This document shows positions 1-4,938 of a DNA stretch of 5,595 nucleotides, one piece after another. Positions within the stretch are counted from its first letter, which is position 1. The number at the start of each line of letters is the position of its first letter. Below the pieces are notes generated by a model. That model was not told the DNA's origin, ran no database searches, and saw only the letters and a list, made by a program, of their open reading frames with translations. Source of the stretch: Chloroflexota bacterium (GTDB lineage Bacteria; Chloroflexota; UBA6077; JACQUR01); NCBI GenBank assembly GCA_016210245.1, contig JACQUR010000003.1, positions 1-5,595 of the forward strand, in the 5' to 3' direction. Made by a program: the position numbers and the translations under genes.

Positions 1-37
1 GATGGAAACCTTCACCCGTTGGGTGAAGGTTTCCATC
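1..37. repeat. Perfect 17-bp inverted repeat (hairpin) at the window edge
   Basis: Positions 1-17 are the exact reverse complement of 21-37, with a 3-nt GTT spacer, so the RNA or single strand would form a very stable hairpin. No T-tract follows, so it is not a textbook intrinsic terminator. It could still be a terminator for a gene upstream of the window, a dispersed palindromic repeat, or part of a larger element cut by the edge. The next 132 bases up to the first gene show no other clear structure apart from a weak -10-like TAGGAT at 122-127. Confidence 0.85.
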
Positions 38-169
38 TCCACCCCACGGATCCAGGTGCCTCCTGTCCCCTGGCCCCCGGCGGCGTAACCGTCCTTACAG
101 AACCATGGGTCCCCAGTTCAGTAGGATGAAACCGAAGATCACGCTCGGGATACGTGCCGGGGGCAGCAG

Positions 170-421
170 ATGCGCTTGGAGATCGTCGTGGCGTCGGACT
201 GTTGGGAGTGTGGGGAGGCGCGTGCCATCGCCCGTGAGATCGCGGAACGCTTCCCCGCGCTCCAGGTCGAGTTGATCGAGCTGGACGGCCGGCGTCCGGC
301 GCCCCGCAACGTCGCCGCTACCCCAACCTACTTGCTGGACGGCAAGATCATCTCGCTGGGCAACCCTCACCGTGAGGCGCTCGTTCAGACGATCGCCCGC
401 CACCAGGCTCGGCCAGAGTAA
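170..421 (+). CDS. Small thioredoxin-fold protein with CWEC motif
   Basis: An 83-residue protein that looks like a minimal thioredoxin/glutaredoxin fold. It starts with a beta strand (LEIVVASD), followed directly by a CxxC at residues 11-14 (CWEC) at the head of a helix, then a second strand (VELIELDG). The T-P pair at 51-52 occupies the cis-proline position, and the strand after it (TYLLDGKIISLG) is typical of this fold. It lacks a signal peptide and is probably cytosolic. The likely role is thiol-disulfide exchange or sensing; the substrate is unknown. The ATG at 170 follows a G-rich stretch that is a weak ribosome site. It is the first of three co-oriented genes, 118 bp before the next, which also encodes a thioredoxin-fold protein. 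Fold assignment is fairly secure; the specific function is not. Confidence 0.75.
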   Translation: MRLEIVVASDCWECGEARAIAREIAERFPALQVELIELDGRRPAPRNVAATPTYLLDGKIISLGNPHREALVQTIARHQARPE

Positions 422-425
422 TCAG

Positions 426-459
426 CCTTACAGTCGCGGCGTGGTGCAAGCGGTAGAAT
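426..459 (+). promoter_or_regulatory. Possible promoter region before the glutaredoxin gene
   Basis: TAGAAT at 454-459 matches five of six bases of the sigma-70 -10 consensus and lies 80 bases before the ATG at 540. CTTACA at 427-432 matches four of six bases of TTGACA, but the 21-bp spacing is too long for a standard -35. The box CCTTACAG (426-433) recurs at 93-100 before the first gene, again 20-21 bp ahead of a TAG(G/A)AT. This may be a weak or extended promoter, or coincidence. Confidence 0.25.
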
Positions 460-539
460 CGGCCAAGACCAGCGCCTGTTTGCGTGGGACGCCCGAGTGC
501 CAGGGCGCGCGTGACATGCGCGACAACCGGGAAAGGGAA

Positions 540-791
540 ATGACTGACAACGCACTCACCGTCTACGGTACGACCTGGTGTGGCGATTGCCACCGCGCCA
601 GGCGGGTCCTCGACCAGCGCGGCGTCGGCTATCGCTGGATCGACATCGACGCCGAGCCGGGCGCCCAGGAGGTGGTGCTGCGCCTGAACGGTGGCCTGCG
701 CGTGGTCCCGACCATCATCTTTCCGGACGGCTCAGTCCTCACGGAGCCATCGAACCGGGAACTGCTGGCACGGCTCCAGGAGTTGGGGTAG
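540..791 (+). CDS. Glutaredoxin / mycoredoxin-like protein (CGDC)
   Basis: An 83-residue glutaredoxin-domain protein. The order beta strand (LTVYG), T-T-W-C-G-D-C (active site C14-C17), helix, second strand (YRWIDIDAEP), N-G-G at 50-52, V-P at 56-57 (cis-Pro57) and strand TIIFPDG matches mycoredoxin-like glutaredoxins of Actinobacteria and Chloroflexota. That family reduces mixed disulfides with low-molecular-weight thiols. The conserved segment begins right after the ATG at 540, which follows GGGAAAGGGA as a ribosome site. The frame is open upstream to 372, but that extension overlaps the previous gene and looks non-coding. The gene lies 87 bp before the DUF3179 lipoprotein gene. Cytosolic, with no signal peptide. 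The electron donor (glutathione, mycothiol, bacillithiol or other) cannot be told from sequence. Confidence 0.85.
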   Translation: MTDNALTVYGTTWCGDCHRARRVLDQRGVGYRWIDIDAEPGAQEVVLRLNGGLRVVPTIIFPDGSVLTEPSNRELLARLQELG

Positions 792-860
792 CGGTACGTG
801 GTGCGCCTGCTCCCCGCAGTGCGGCTCTTCCGCCGAGCGGCGCCGCAGGCATCCCTCTTG

Positions 861-868
861 AAAGGAGG
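861..868 (+). promoter_or_regulatory. Strong ribosome binding site fixing the DUF3179 start
   Basis: AAAGGAGG lies 10 nt before the ATG at 879 and is the best Shine-Dalgarno sequence in the window. It supports starting the lipoprotein at 879 rather than at the GTG at 798, and the 879 start also gives a proper signal peptide. Confidence 0.8.
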
Positions 869-878
869 CGGCCGCATC

Positions 879-2078
879 ATGGCGCCTCGTCTCCATGGCT
901 TCGTCTTTGCCCTGGTGGCCCTGGCGACCGCGTGCGCTCCGGCGCCCCCGCCCGCTCCACCTGACCCGAGCCCTGCGCCACGGGCGACCATCGTTCCGAC
1001 GACGACCATGCCCGACCTCAGCCGGTTGCGCTTCAGCACCATTGGCTGGAAGACGGATTTCAGCCGCCACACCGTCCCGCTGGACGACCTGGACTCGGGC
1101 GGGCCACCTCGGGACGGCATCCCGCCCATCGACCAGCCCCGCTTCGTCACGCCGGCCGAGGCTGATGGCTGGCTCAAGGACAGCGAGCCGGTCATCGCGT
1201 TCGCCCTCCAGGGCGAAGCCCGGGCCTACCCACTCCAGGTCCTGATCTGGCACGAGATCGTCAACGACGAGGTCGCCGGGATGCCAGTCGCGATCACCTT
1301 CTGCCCGCTGTGCAACACTGCCATCGCCTTCGACCGTCGGCTGGAGGGCGTGGGCACCCTACGTTTCGGCACTACCGGCAATCTGCGCCACTCGGACCTG
1401 GTGATGTGGGACGACAGGACCGAGTCCTGGTGGCAGCAAGCCACTGGGGAGGCCATCGTGGGCCAGTTGGCGGGCACCAGGCTGCGCTTCCTGCCGGCCT
1501 CCATTGTGTCCTACCGCGACTTCAAGGCCACCTTCGCCAGCGGCCGCATGCTCTCGCGCGAGACGGGTTATGCACGGCCCTACGGCTCCAATCCGTACGT
1601 GGGCTACGACAACGTCAAGGACTCCCCCTTCTTGTTCAAGGGCACGCCGGACCCCCGCCTGCCGCCGATGGAGCGAGTGGTCACGGTGGAGTTGAACGGC
1701 CAGGCAGCCGCCTATCCGTTCCGCCTGCTGCAGCCGCGGGGCGTGATACTGGATAGCGTAGGCAGCGTCCCCATAGTGGTCTTCTGGGCCAGAGGCACCA
1801 GCTCCGCCCTGGACCAGGCGTCGATCGCCAACTCGCGCGACATCGGCGCCACGGGCGTCTTCCGCCCAGTCCTGGAGGGTCGCGCGCTCACCTTCGAGTC
1901 CCGCCAGGGGACCATCGTGGACCGAGAGACCGGCAGCGCCTGGAATGTCCTGGGGCAGGCGACCGCTGGCCCGCTGCAAGGCCAGCGGCTGGAGCCAGCC
2001 ATACACGGCAACCATTTCTGGTTCGCAGCAGGTGTGTTCAACCCCGCCATCAGAGTCTGGCGGCCGTCCGATTCGTGA
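879..2078 (+). CDS. DUF3179 domain-containing lipoprotein
   Basis: A 399-residue secreted protein. Residues 1-18 are a lipoprotein signal peptide (hydrophobic FVFALVALATA) ending at Cys19. The -3 position is Ala rather than the usual Leu, so the lipobox is acceptable but not ideal. A proline/alanine-rich linker (about 20-40) follows. The rest matches DUF3179: GGPPRDGIPPID near 74-85, GEARAYPLQ and WHEIVND (to about residue 129), F-C-P-L-C-N-T-A with the CPLC at 142-145, then FGTTGNLRHSDLVMWDDRT and W-W-Q-Q-A-T-G-E-A, and a C-terminal HGNHFWFAAGVFNP at 376-389. To my knowledge the family's biochemical role is not established. The paired cysteines could bind metal or do thiol chemistry. It sits at the end of a tandem with two thioredoxin-fold genes, which hints at redox maintenance of this motif; that link is inference. 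Family call is confident. Confidence 0.93.
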   Translation: MAPRLHGFVFALVALATACAPAPPPAPPDPSPAPRATIVPTTTMPDLSRLRFSTIGWKTDFSRHTVPLDDLDSGGPPRDGIPPIDQPRFVTPAEADGWLKDSEPVIAFALQGEARAYPLQVLIWHEIVNDEVAGMPVAITFCPLCNTAIAFDRRLEGVGTLRFGTTGNLRHSDLVMWDDRTESWWQQATGEAIVGQLAGTRLRFLPASIVSYRDFKATFASGRMLSRETGYARPYGSNPYVGYDNVKDSPFLFKGTPDPRLPPMERVVTVELNGQAAAYPFRLLQPRGVILDSVGSVPIVVFWARGTSSALDQASIANSRDIGATGVFRPVLEGRALTFESRQGTIVDRETGSAWNVLGQATAGPLQGQRLEPAIHGNHFWFAAGVFNPAIRVWRPSDS

Positions 2079-2119
2079 GTGTGGCGGTCACTCTGCCGGG
2101 GAATCAGACAAACATCTGG

Positions 2120-2141
2120 CCCCCTCATCACGCCGAGGGGG
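2120..2141. terminator. GC hairpin between convergent genes
   Basis: CCCCCTC (2120-2126) pairs perfectly with GAGGGGG (2135-2141) over an 8-nt loop. It lies 41 bp after the DUF3179 stop and 24 bp beyond the stop of the minus-strand ORF, so it could end transcription from both sides. It has no U-tract, so intrinsic termination is uncertain. The palindrome CCGCCGGCGG follows at 2147-2156. Confidence 0.4.
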
Positions 2142-2165
2142 TGGTACCGCCGGCGGAAGTTGCAG

Positions 2166-2510
2166 CTAGCCTGGCGGGGGAACAACCCAAACAGCAGCTC
2201 TGGCGAGCCTGCGCCGTGTGCTCTCAGTCTTGCGCCCAACCACCAGGACGTGGTCGGGCTCATTAGGTTCTGGCGCGCGAATGACGCCTTGCCCGTTTTC
2301 GCGGACGAACCCAGCCGTGGTCTCAGCAAGCGCATAGCCTTCGTGGCCAATTAGCACCGACCGAGGGTCGCGTCCTGGAGTCGCCAACATAACGGACATC
2401 GGACTGCCATCGGCATCGTTTTCGAATGCTGCGCTCGACGGTCGCTGGCAACCCCGGTTGTCATCGTATGTAGAAGTGCCTTGGAGGTATGCGTCGCCAT
2501 AGCCGTGCAT
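2166..2510 (-). CDS. Hypothetical protein, lower-GC, possibly N-terminally truncated
   Basis: I do not recognise this 114-residue protein. It reads as real coding sequence rather than a shadow frame: the composition is balanced (N, D, E, Y, F and I all present), with sensible stretches such as SPMSVMLATPGRDPRSVLIG and HEGYALAE and a basic C-terminal helix (RKTESTRRRLARAAVWVV). Third codon positions are much less GC-rich than in neighbouring genes, which suggests transfer or decay. There is no signal peptide or membrane segment. The start is unsure: ATG at 2510 (or the adjacent GTG) lacks a ribosome site, while the frame stays open to 2696, where it would overlap the divergent Crp/Fnr gene. 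It may be the C-terminal remnant of a longer gene. It converges on the DUF3179 gene. Confidence 0.5.
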   Translation of the reverse strand: MHGYGDAYLQGTSTYDDNRGCQRPSSAAFENDADGSPMSVMLATPGRDPRSVLIGHEGYALAETTAGFVRENGQGVIRAPEPNEPDHVLVVGRKTESTRRRLARAAVWVVPPPG

Positions 2511-2634
2511 CACTGGGAATAGTCGGGTCGTCGCTGCGGGTATCTTCGGCCATGCCTCCCGCCGTCTTCCCGGTCTTCGGTCATCCGCGACGCGATAGTT
2601 CGGCAAGAGCGCACGCCAATGGTCCAAGGTTGGA

Positions 2635-2650
2635 GGTGAGCTCCATCTCC
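2635..2650. promoter_or_regulatory. Weak CRP-type operator candidate upstream of the Crp/Fnr gene
   Basis: GGTGA-N6-TCTCC at 2635-2650 matches seven of ten positions of the CRP consensus TGTGA-N6-TCACA and lies about 40 bp before the regulator's ATG. It also overlaps the small inverted repeat TGGAG-N5-CTCCA. Autoregulation would be plausible for this family, but the match is modest and I see no convincing -10/-35 pair to anchor it. Confidence 0.18.
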
Positions 2651-2689
2651 GATTCAGTGCCTGCGCGATGATCCTCACAGAGGAGCAGC

Positions 2690-3442
2690 ATGCCAAACGG
2701 AGTCCTGCCAGGGCTGCGGCGGGTCTTTGGCTCGCATGGGGCGGCGCGGGAGCCCCGCAGCGTCGAGGCGCAGCTCCCGCACAAGCGGGCGTTCCTGCGC
2801 GAGATCGACATCTTCCGCGACCTCGCTCCCGAGGACCTGAAGTGGCTGGAAGCGACGACGCAGATGACTACCGCCCGCAAAGGGCGGGTGCTCTACCACC
2901 AGGACGACACGGCCGAGGGGCTCTTCCTGCTCAAGAAGGGCCGGGTGCGGCTCTCCCGCTTCAGCCCCAGCGGCAAGAAGCTGGAGCTGGCCATCCTCGA
3001 GCCCGGGACGTTCTTCGGCGAGATGCCGCTCCTGGGTGAGCGCATGCGCAACGCCTCGGCCGAGGCGCTGGAGGACTGCACCCTGTGCGTGATGAGCCCC
3101 GCCGACATCGAGCGCCTGGTGCTGAGCCGGCCCCAGGTGGCGCTGCGCATGCTGGAGATCCTGGGCCGACGGCTGGCGGAGAGCGAGGCGCGCCTGGAGG
3201 ACCTGGCCTATCGCAGCGTGCCAGCGCGCCTGGCCTCGGTGCTCCTGCGCCTGGGGCGCGAGCGCGACGGCGTGATCGAGGGCGTCACCCACCAGGAACT
3301 GGGGGATATGGTGGGCGCCTATCGCGAGACGGTCACCAAGACCCTCGACGAGTTTCAGGCCGCCGGCTACGTGGAGCTGGGGCGGCGGCGGATCTCGATC
3401 CTGGACCGCGCTGCGCTGGCCGCGCGACTCGAGGAGGCCTGA
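2690..3442 (+). CDS. Crp/Fnr family transcriptional regulator
   Basis: A 250-residue regulator. The cyclic-nucleotide-binding-type beta-barrel spans about 37-145 (LREIDIFRDLAPEDLKWL, then KKGRVRLSRFSPSGKKLELA, then PGTFFGEMPLLGERMRNA). A long dimerisation helix follows (about 146-172), then a winged helix-turn-helix (THQELGDMVGAYRETVTKTL, 200-219, and the wing around 225-239). The recognition helix carries R-E-T-V as in E. coli CRP, with Lys217 where CRP has Arg185, so a CRP-like half-site is plausible. The cassette reads R-N-A rather than the R-S/T-A that contacts cAMP phosphate, and there is no N-terminal cysteine cluster, so neither cAMP nor an FNR Fe-S cluster is predicted. A C-T-L-C pair lies at 130-133. 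The ATG at 2690 follows AGAGGAG at a short 4-nt spacing. Ligand and regulon are unknown. Confidence 0.93.
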   Translation: MPNGVLPGLRRVFGSHGAAREPRSVEAQLPHKRAFLREIDIFRDLAPEDLKWLEATTQMTTARKGRVLYHQDDTAEGLFLLKKGRVRLSRFSPSGKKLELAILEPGTFFGEMPLLGERMRNASAEALEDCTLCVMSPADIERLVLSRPQVALRMLEILGRRLAESEARLEDLAYRSVPARLASVLLRLGRERDGVIEGVTHQELGDMVGAYRETVTKTLDEFQAAGYVELGRRRISILDRAALAARLEEA

Positions 3443-3453
3443 GCCGGCTCAGG
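3438..3453. terminator. Palindrome shared by two convergent stop codons
   Basis: CCTGAGCCGGCTCAGG is a perfect 16-bp palindrome. The + strand TGA stop of the regulator (3440-3442) and the minus-strand TGA stop of the stress protein (3449-3451) are mirror images within it, 6 bp apart. As RNA it gives a 6-bp stem with a CCGG loop on either transcript. It could be a compact two-way terminator, though no U-tract is present. Confidence 0.45.
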
Positions 3454-3817
3454 GCCGCTCGCCCTGTTCCCTGCGATGGCGGGCCACAGGAACCGGCCTG
3501 CTCGGGTGGATCTCCGTGGCGCCGCGGTCCAGCAGGATGTCCTCGACTTGCTGGTGGTGGCCCGGCGAGCGCACGACCAGCAGGATGCCCCCGCGACGGT
3601 ACTGCGCCTCGCCCCAGCGCGCCACGGCCTCGGGCACGCCCATGGCCTCCAGAACGCCCACCACGCGCCCTGGCCCCATCTCGGCCGGCCGACCACCCTG
3701 GGCCAGCAGCCACACGTCGCGCGAGCGCACGCCTGCGGCGCGCAGATCGTCAGCGGCGGCCTCTGCGTCTTCGAACCGCCCGAATACTCCCACTGCCGTC
3801 TCTTCTGGTGTAGACAT
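3449..3817 (-). CDS. General stress protein 17M-like (YflT domain) protein
   Basis: A 122-residue soluble protein resembling the heat-induced stress protein YflT / GSP17M-like domain. It has an N-terminal beta-alpha unit (TAVGVFGRFEDAEAAADDLR), then a strand with VWLLA. The second half contains M-G-V-P-E-A, the Y-R-R-G-G-I-L-L-V-V-R strand and the closing helix with I-L-L-D-R-G-A-T-E-I. Family members are small stress-associated proteins of unclear mechanism. This copy lacks the glycine-rich hydrophobic insert found in the membrane-associated versions. The ATG at 3817 is chosen because the domain starts just after it and a GGCGGGGCG stretch precedes it; the frame extends to 3859 without added similarity. 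It converges on the Crp/Fnr gene and is divergent from the membrane protein gene across the octamer-repeat spacer. The tail after about 105 is basic and probably disordered. Confidence 0.75.
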   Translation of the reverse strand: MSTPEETAVGVFGRFEDAEAAADDLRAAGVRSRDVWLLAQGGRPAEMGPGRVVGVLEAMGVPEAVARWGEAQYRRGGILLVVRSPGHHQQVEDILLDRGATEIHPSRPVPVARHRREQGERP

Positions 3818-3869
3818 CGCTCGCCCCGCCGGTCGGAATGGGCAAGGGGCATGCCACATCTCCGGAACA

Positions 3870-3986
3870 GGGGGACGCGGCGACGGGGAGACGGGGAGAC
3901 GCGGAGAGAGGAAGCCGTAGGCCTCTGCCCGCGTCCCCGCGTCGCCGCGTCTCCCCGTCCCCGCGTCCCGGCAGTCCCCCGTCCCG
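3870..3986. repeat. Inverted array of degenerate 8-bp repeats
   Basis: The left arm (3871-3910) is five octamers in perfect register: GGGGACGC, GGCGACGG, GGAGACGG, GGAGACGC, GGAGAGAG. The right arm (3931-3986) is seven octamers on the opposite strand: GCGTCCCC, GCGTCGCC, GCGTCTCC, CCGTCCCC, GCGTCCCG, GCAGTCCC, CCGTCCCG. The arms flank a 20-bp centre with AGAGG/CCTCT pairing, and GGGGGAC (3870-3876) pairs with GTCCCCC (3974-3980), so the whole block can fold into one long imperfect hairpin. It fills the divergent spacer between the stress gene and the membrane protein gene. It resembles the short GC-rich repeat arrays scattered in Chloroflexota and cyanobacterial genomes. Confidence 0.85.
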
Positions 3987-3992
3987 ATTCCC

Positions 3993-4021
3993 TGGACGGA
4001 CCCACCGGGCGCCGCTACAAT
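3993..4021 (+). promoter_or_regulatory. Sigma-70-type promoter with leaderless geometry
   Basis: TGGACG (3993-3998, four of six matches to TTGACA) and TACAAT (4016-4021, five of six matches to TATAAT) are separated by exactly 17 bp. The -10 box ends 6 nt before the GTG at 4028, so transcription would start at or next to the first base of the start codon, giving a leaderless mRNA. The -35 box begins 6 bp after the last octamer of the repeat element. Confidence 0.6.
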
Positions 4022-4027
4022 CCGGAG

Positions 4028-4834
4028 GTGGAGACGCTTCCAGCCACCCTCTACTTCGTGCTGCTCGAACTGGCAGCCGGCGGCTTGCTGGTCCTGCTGC
4101 TGGTGGAACTACGGGACGAGGTGAGCCGAAGCTTCGCGCTGTTGACCGGACTGGCCCTGTGGGGCTCGGCCGCGCTCGCTCTGAGCCTGCGCGCCAGTTT
4201 CCCGCCCTCGGCCTCGTGGCTCTATCCGCCCGATCCTGCCTGGCTGAGCATCGAGCGCAGCCTGCTGGTGGCGCTGCTAGCGCTCTCGGGCCTGTACCTG
4301 GGCGCGGTCGCCTTCGGCGCCGGGGCGGTACGTCGCTGGCTCGGCCGTCTGGCGGCGCTGGCCGCCTTGGGAGCGCTGCTGGCGGCGGCCCTGGTGCAGC
4401 CCGGGCCGCAGCTCTTCGGGTTGGGCGCGCCGCTGAGCGTGCTCGTCGGCGCCATCGCCCTGGGCGCGGCCACGGACGGCCTGATCCTCGGCCACTGGTA
4501 CCTGGTGACTCCACGGTTGCCCAGCCGGCCGCTGCTGCGCGTGACGCGGGTGCTGCTGCTGGCCCTGGCCGGCCAGGTCCTGCTCCTTCCCATCCTGCTG
4601 GCCTTCGCCGGCCGAAGCCCGGACGCGGCCCTGGGCGAGCTGAGCCTCTTCTTCTGGTTGCGTCTGCTGTTCGGGGTGCTGTTCCCGCTGGGCGTTGGAG
4701 TGCTGGTGTGGAAGACCGCCAGCGTGCGCTCCATGCAGTCGGCCACCGGCCTGCTCTACGTCGTCGCCAGCCTGGTCTGCGGCGGCGAGATTGCCTCCCG
4801 CTCCATCTTCTTCTTCACCGGGCTGGTAGTGTAG
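4028..4834 (+). CDS. Uncharacterised eight-helix membrane protein
   Basis: A 268-residue integral membrane protein that I cannot assign to a named family. Hydrophobic segments lie at about 4-28, 36-54, 76-100, 107-123, 134-158, 170-193, 205-228 and 240-267, giving eight helices. Distinctive polar residues within or beside helices are the D-G-L-I-L-G-H-W-Y-L segment (150-159, with His156), the V-W-K-T loop after helix 7, M-Q-S-A-T-G-L-L-Y-V at 236-245 and C-G-G-E at 251-254. These could be conserved functional sites. The GTG at 4028 is preferred because hydrophobic coding sequence begins there and a -10 box lies just upstream. The frame is open back to 3476, but that part is antisense to the stress gene and crosses the octamer repeats. 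It is transcribed away from the stress gene. Transport, cofactor binding or a sensory role cannot be distinguished. Confidence 0.8.
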   Translation: METLPATLYFVLLELAAGGLLVLLLVELRDEVSRSFALLTGLALWGSAALALSLRASFPPSASWLYPPDPAWLSIERSLLVALLALSGLYLGAVAFGAGAVRRWLGRLAALAALGALLAAALVQPGPQLFGLGAPLSVLVGAIALGAATDGLILGHWYLVTPRLPSRPLLRVTRVLLLALAGQVLLLPILLAFAGRSPDAALGELSLFFWLRLLFGVLFPLGVGVLVWKTASVRSMQSATGLLYVVASLVCGGEIASRSIFFFTGLVV

Positions 4835-4843
4835 GGGCGGGCC

Positions 4844-4875
4844 CCTCCCAGGGAGGTTGCCGCCCTGAAGGGCGG
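4844..4875. terminator. Tandem GC-rich hairpins after the membrane protein gene
   Basis: Ten bases after the TAG stop, CCTCCC-A-GGGAGG (4844-4856) is an inverted repeat. It is followed by CCGCCC-TGAA-GGGCGG (4860-4875), a perfect 6-bp stem with a tetraloop. Together with the GGGGCGGGCCCC run at 4834-4845 this is a dense structured block suited to ending the transcript. It lacks a U-tract and could equally be a dispersed GC-rich repeat. Confidence 0.45.
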
Positions 4876-4938
4876 GCCTGGGTGTGAGGTGCGCTGTCCC
4901 AGTCGACTACCCCGCCTGCCACGGGGAGGTTGCCGCCC
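4851..4938. repeat. 15-bp direct repeat pair
   Basis: GGGAGGTTGCCGCCC occurs exactly at 4851-4865 and again at 4924-4938, 73 bp apart. The second copy contains the TTG at 4930 that could start a short signal-peptide-like reading frame. Two identical 15-mers this close are unlikely by chance even in GC-rich DNA. A local duplication or two copies of a short repeat are possible explanations. Confidence 0.8.

Noticed and set aside
1..37. CRISPR repeat
   Set aside because: Only one palindromic unit is present and no spaced second copy follows; outer ends are inverted relative to the usual GTTTC...GAAAC palindromic repeats.
95..403. 102-residue minus-strand open frame
   Set aside because: It is antisense to the CWEC thioredoxin-fold gene and shows no domain features of its own.
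629..1253. Minus-strand open frames across the glutaredoxin and DUF3179 genes
   Set aside because: They are complementary to clearly coding + strand sequence with strong family motifs; the translations are Arg/Gly-rich with no recognisable domain.
2489..2671. 60-residue + strand open frame upstream of the Crp/Fnr gene
   Set aside because: No ribosome site worth noting, no recognisable features, and it overlaps the opposite-strand hypothetical frame; likely chance.
2690..3442. FNR-type oxygen sensor with an Fe-S cluster
   Set aside because: No N-terminal cysteine cluster exists; the only two cysteines are at 130 and 133, too few for a [4Fe-4S] cluster of the FNR type.
3476..4027. Long + strand extension of the membrane protein reading frame
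   Set aside because: It runs antisense to the stress-protein gene and through the octamer repeats; its translation is Arg/Pro/Ser-rich and non-hydrophobic, and a promoter lies just before 4028.
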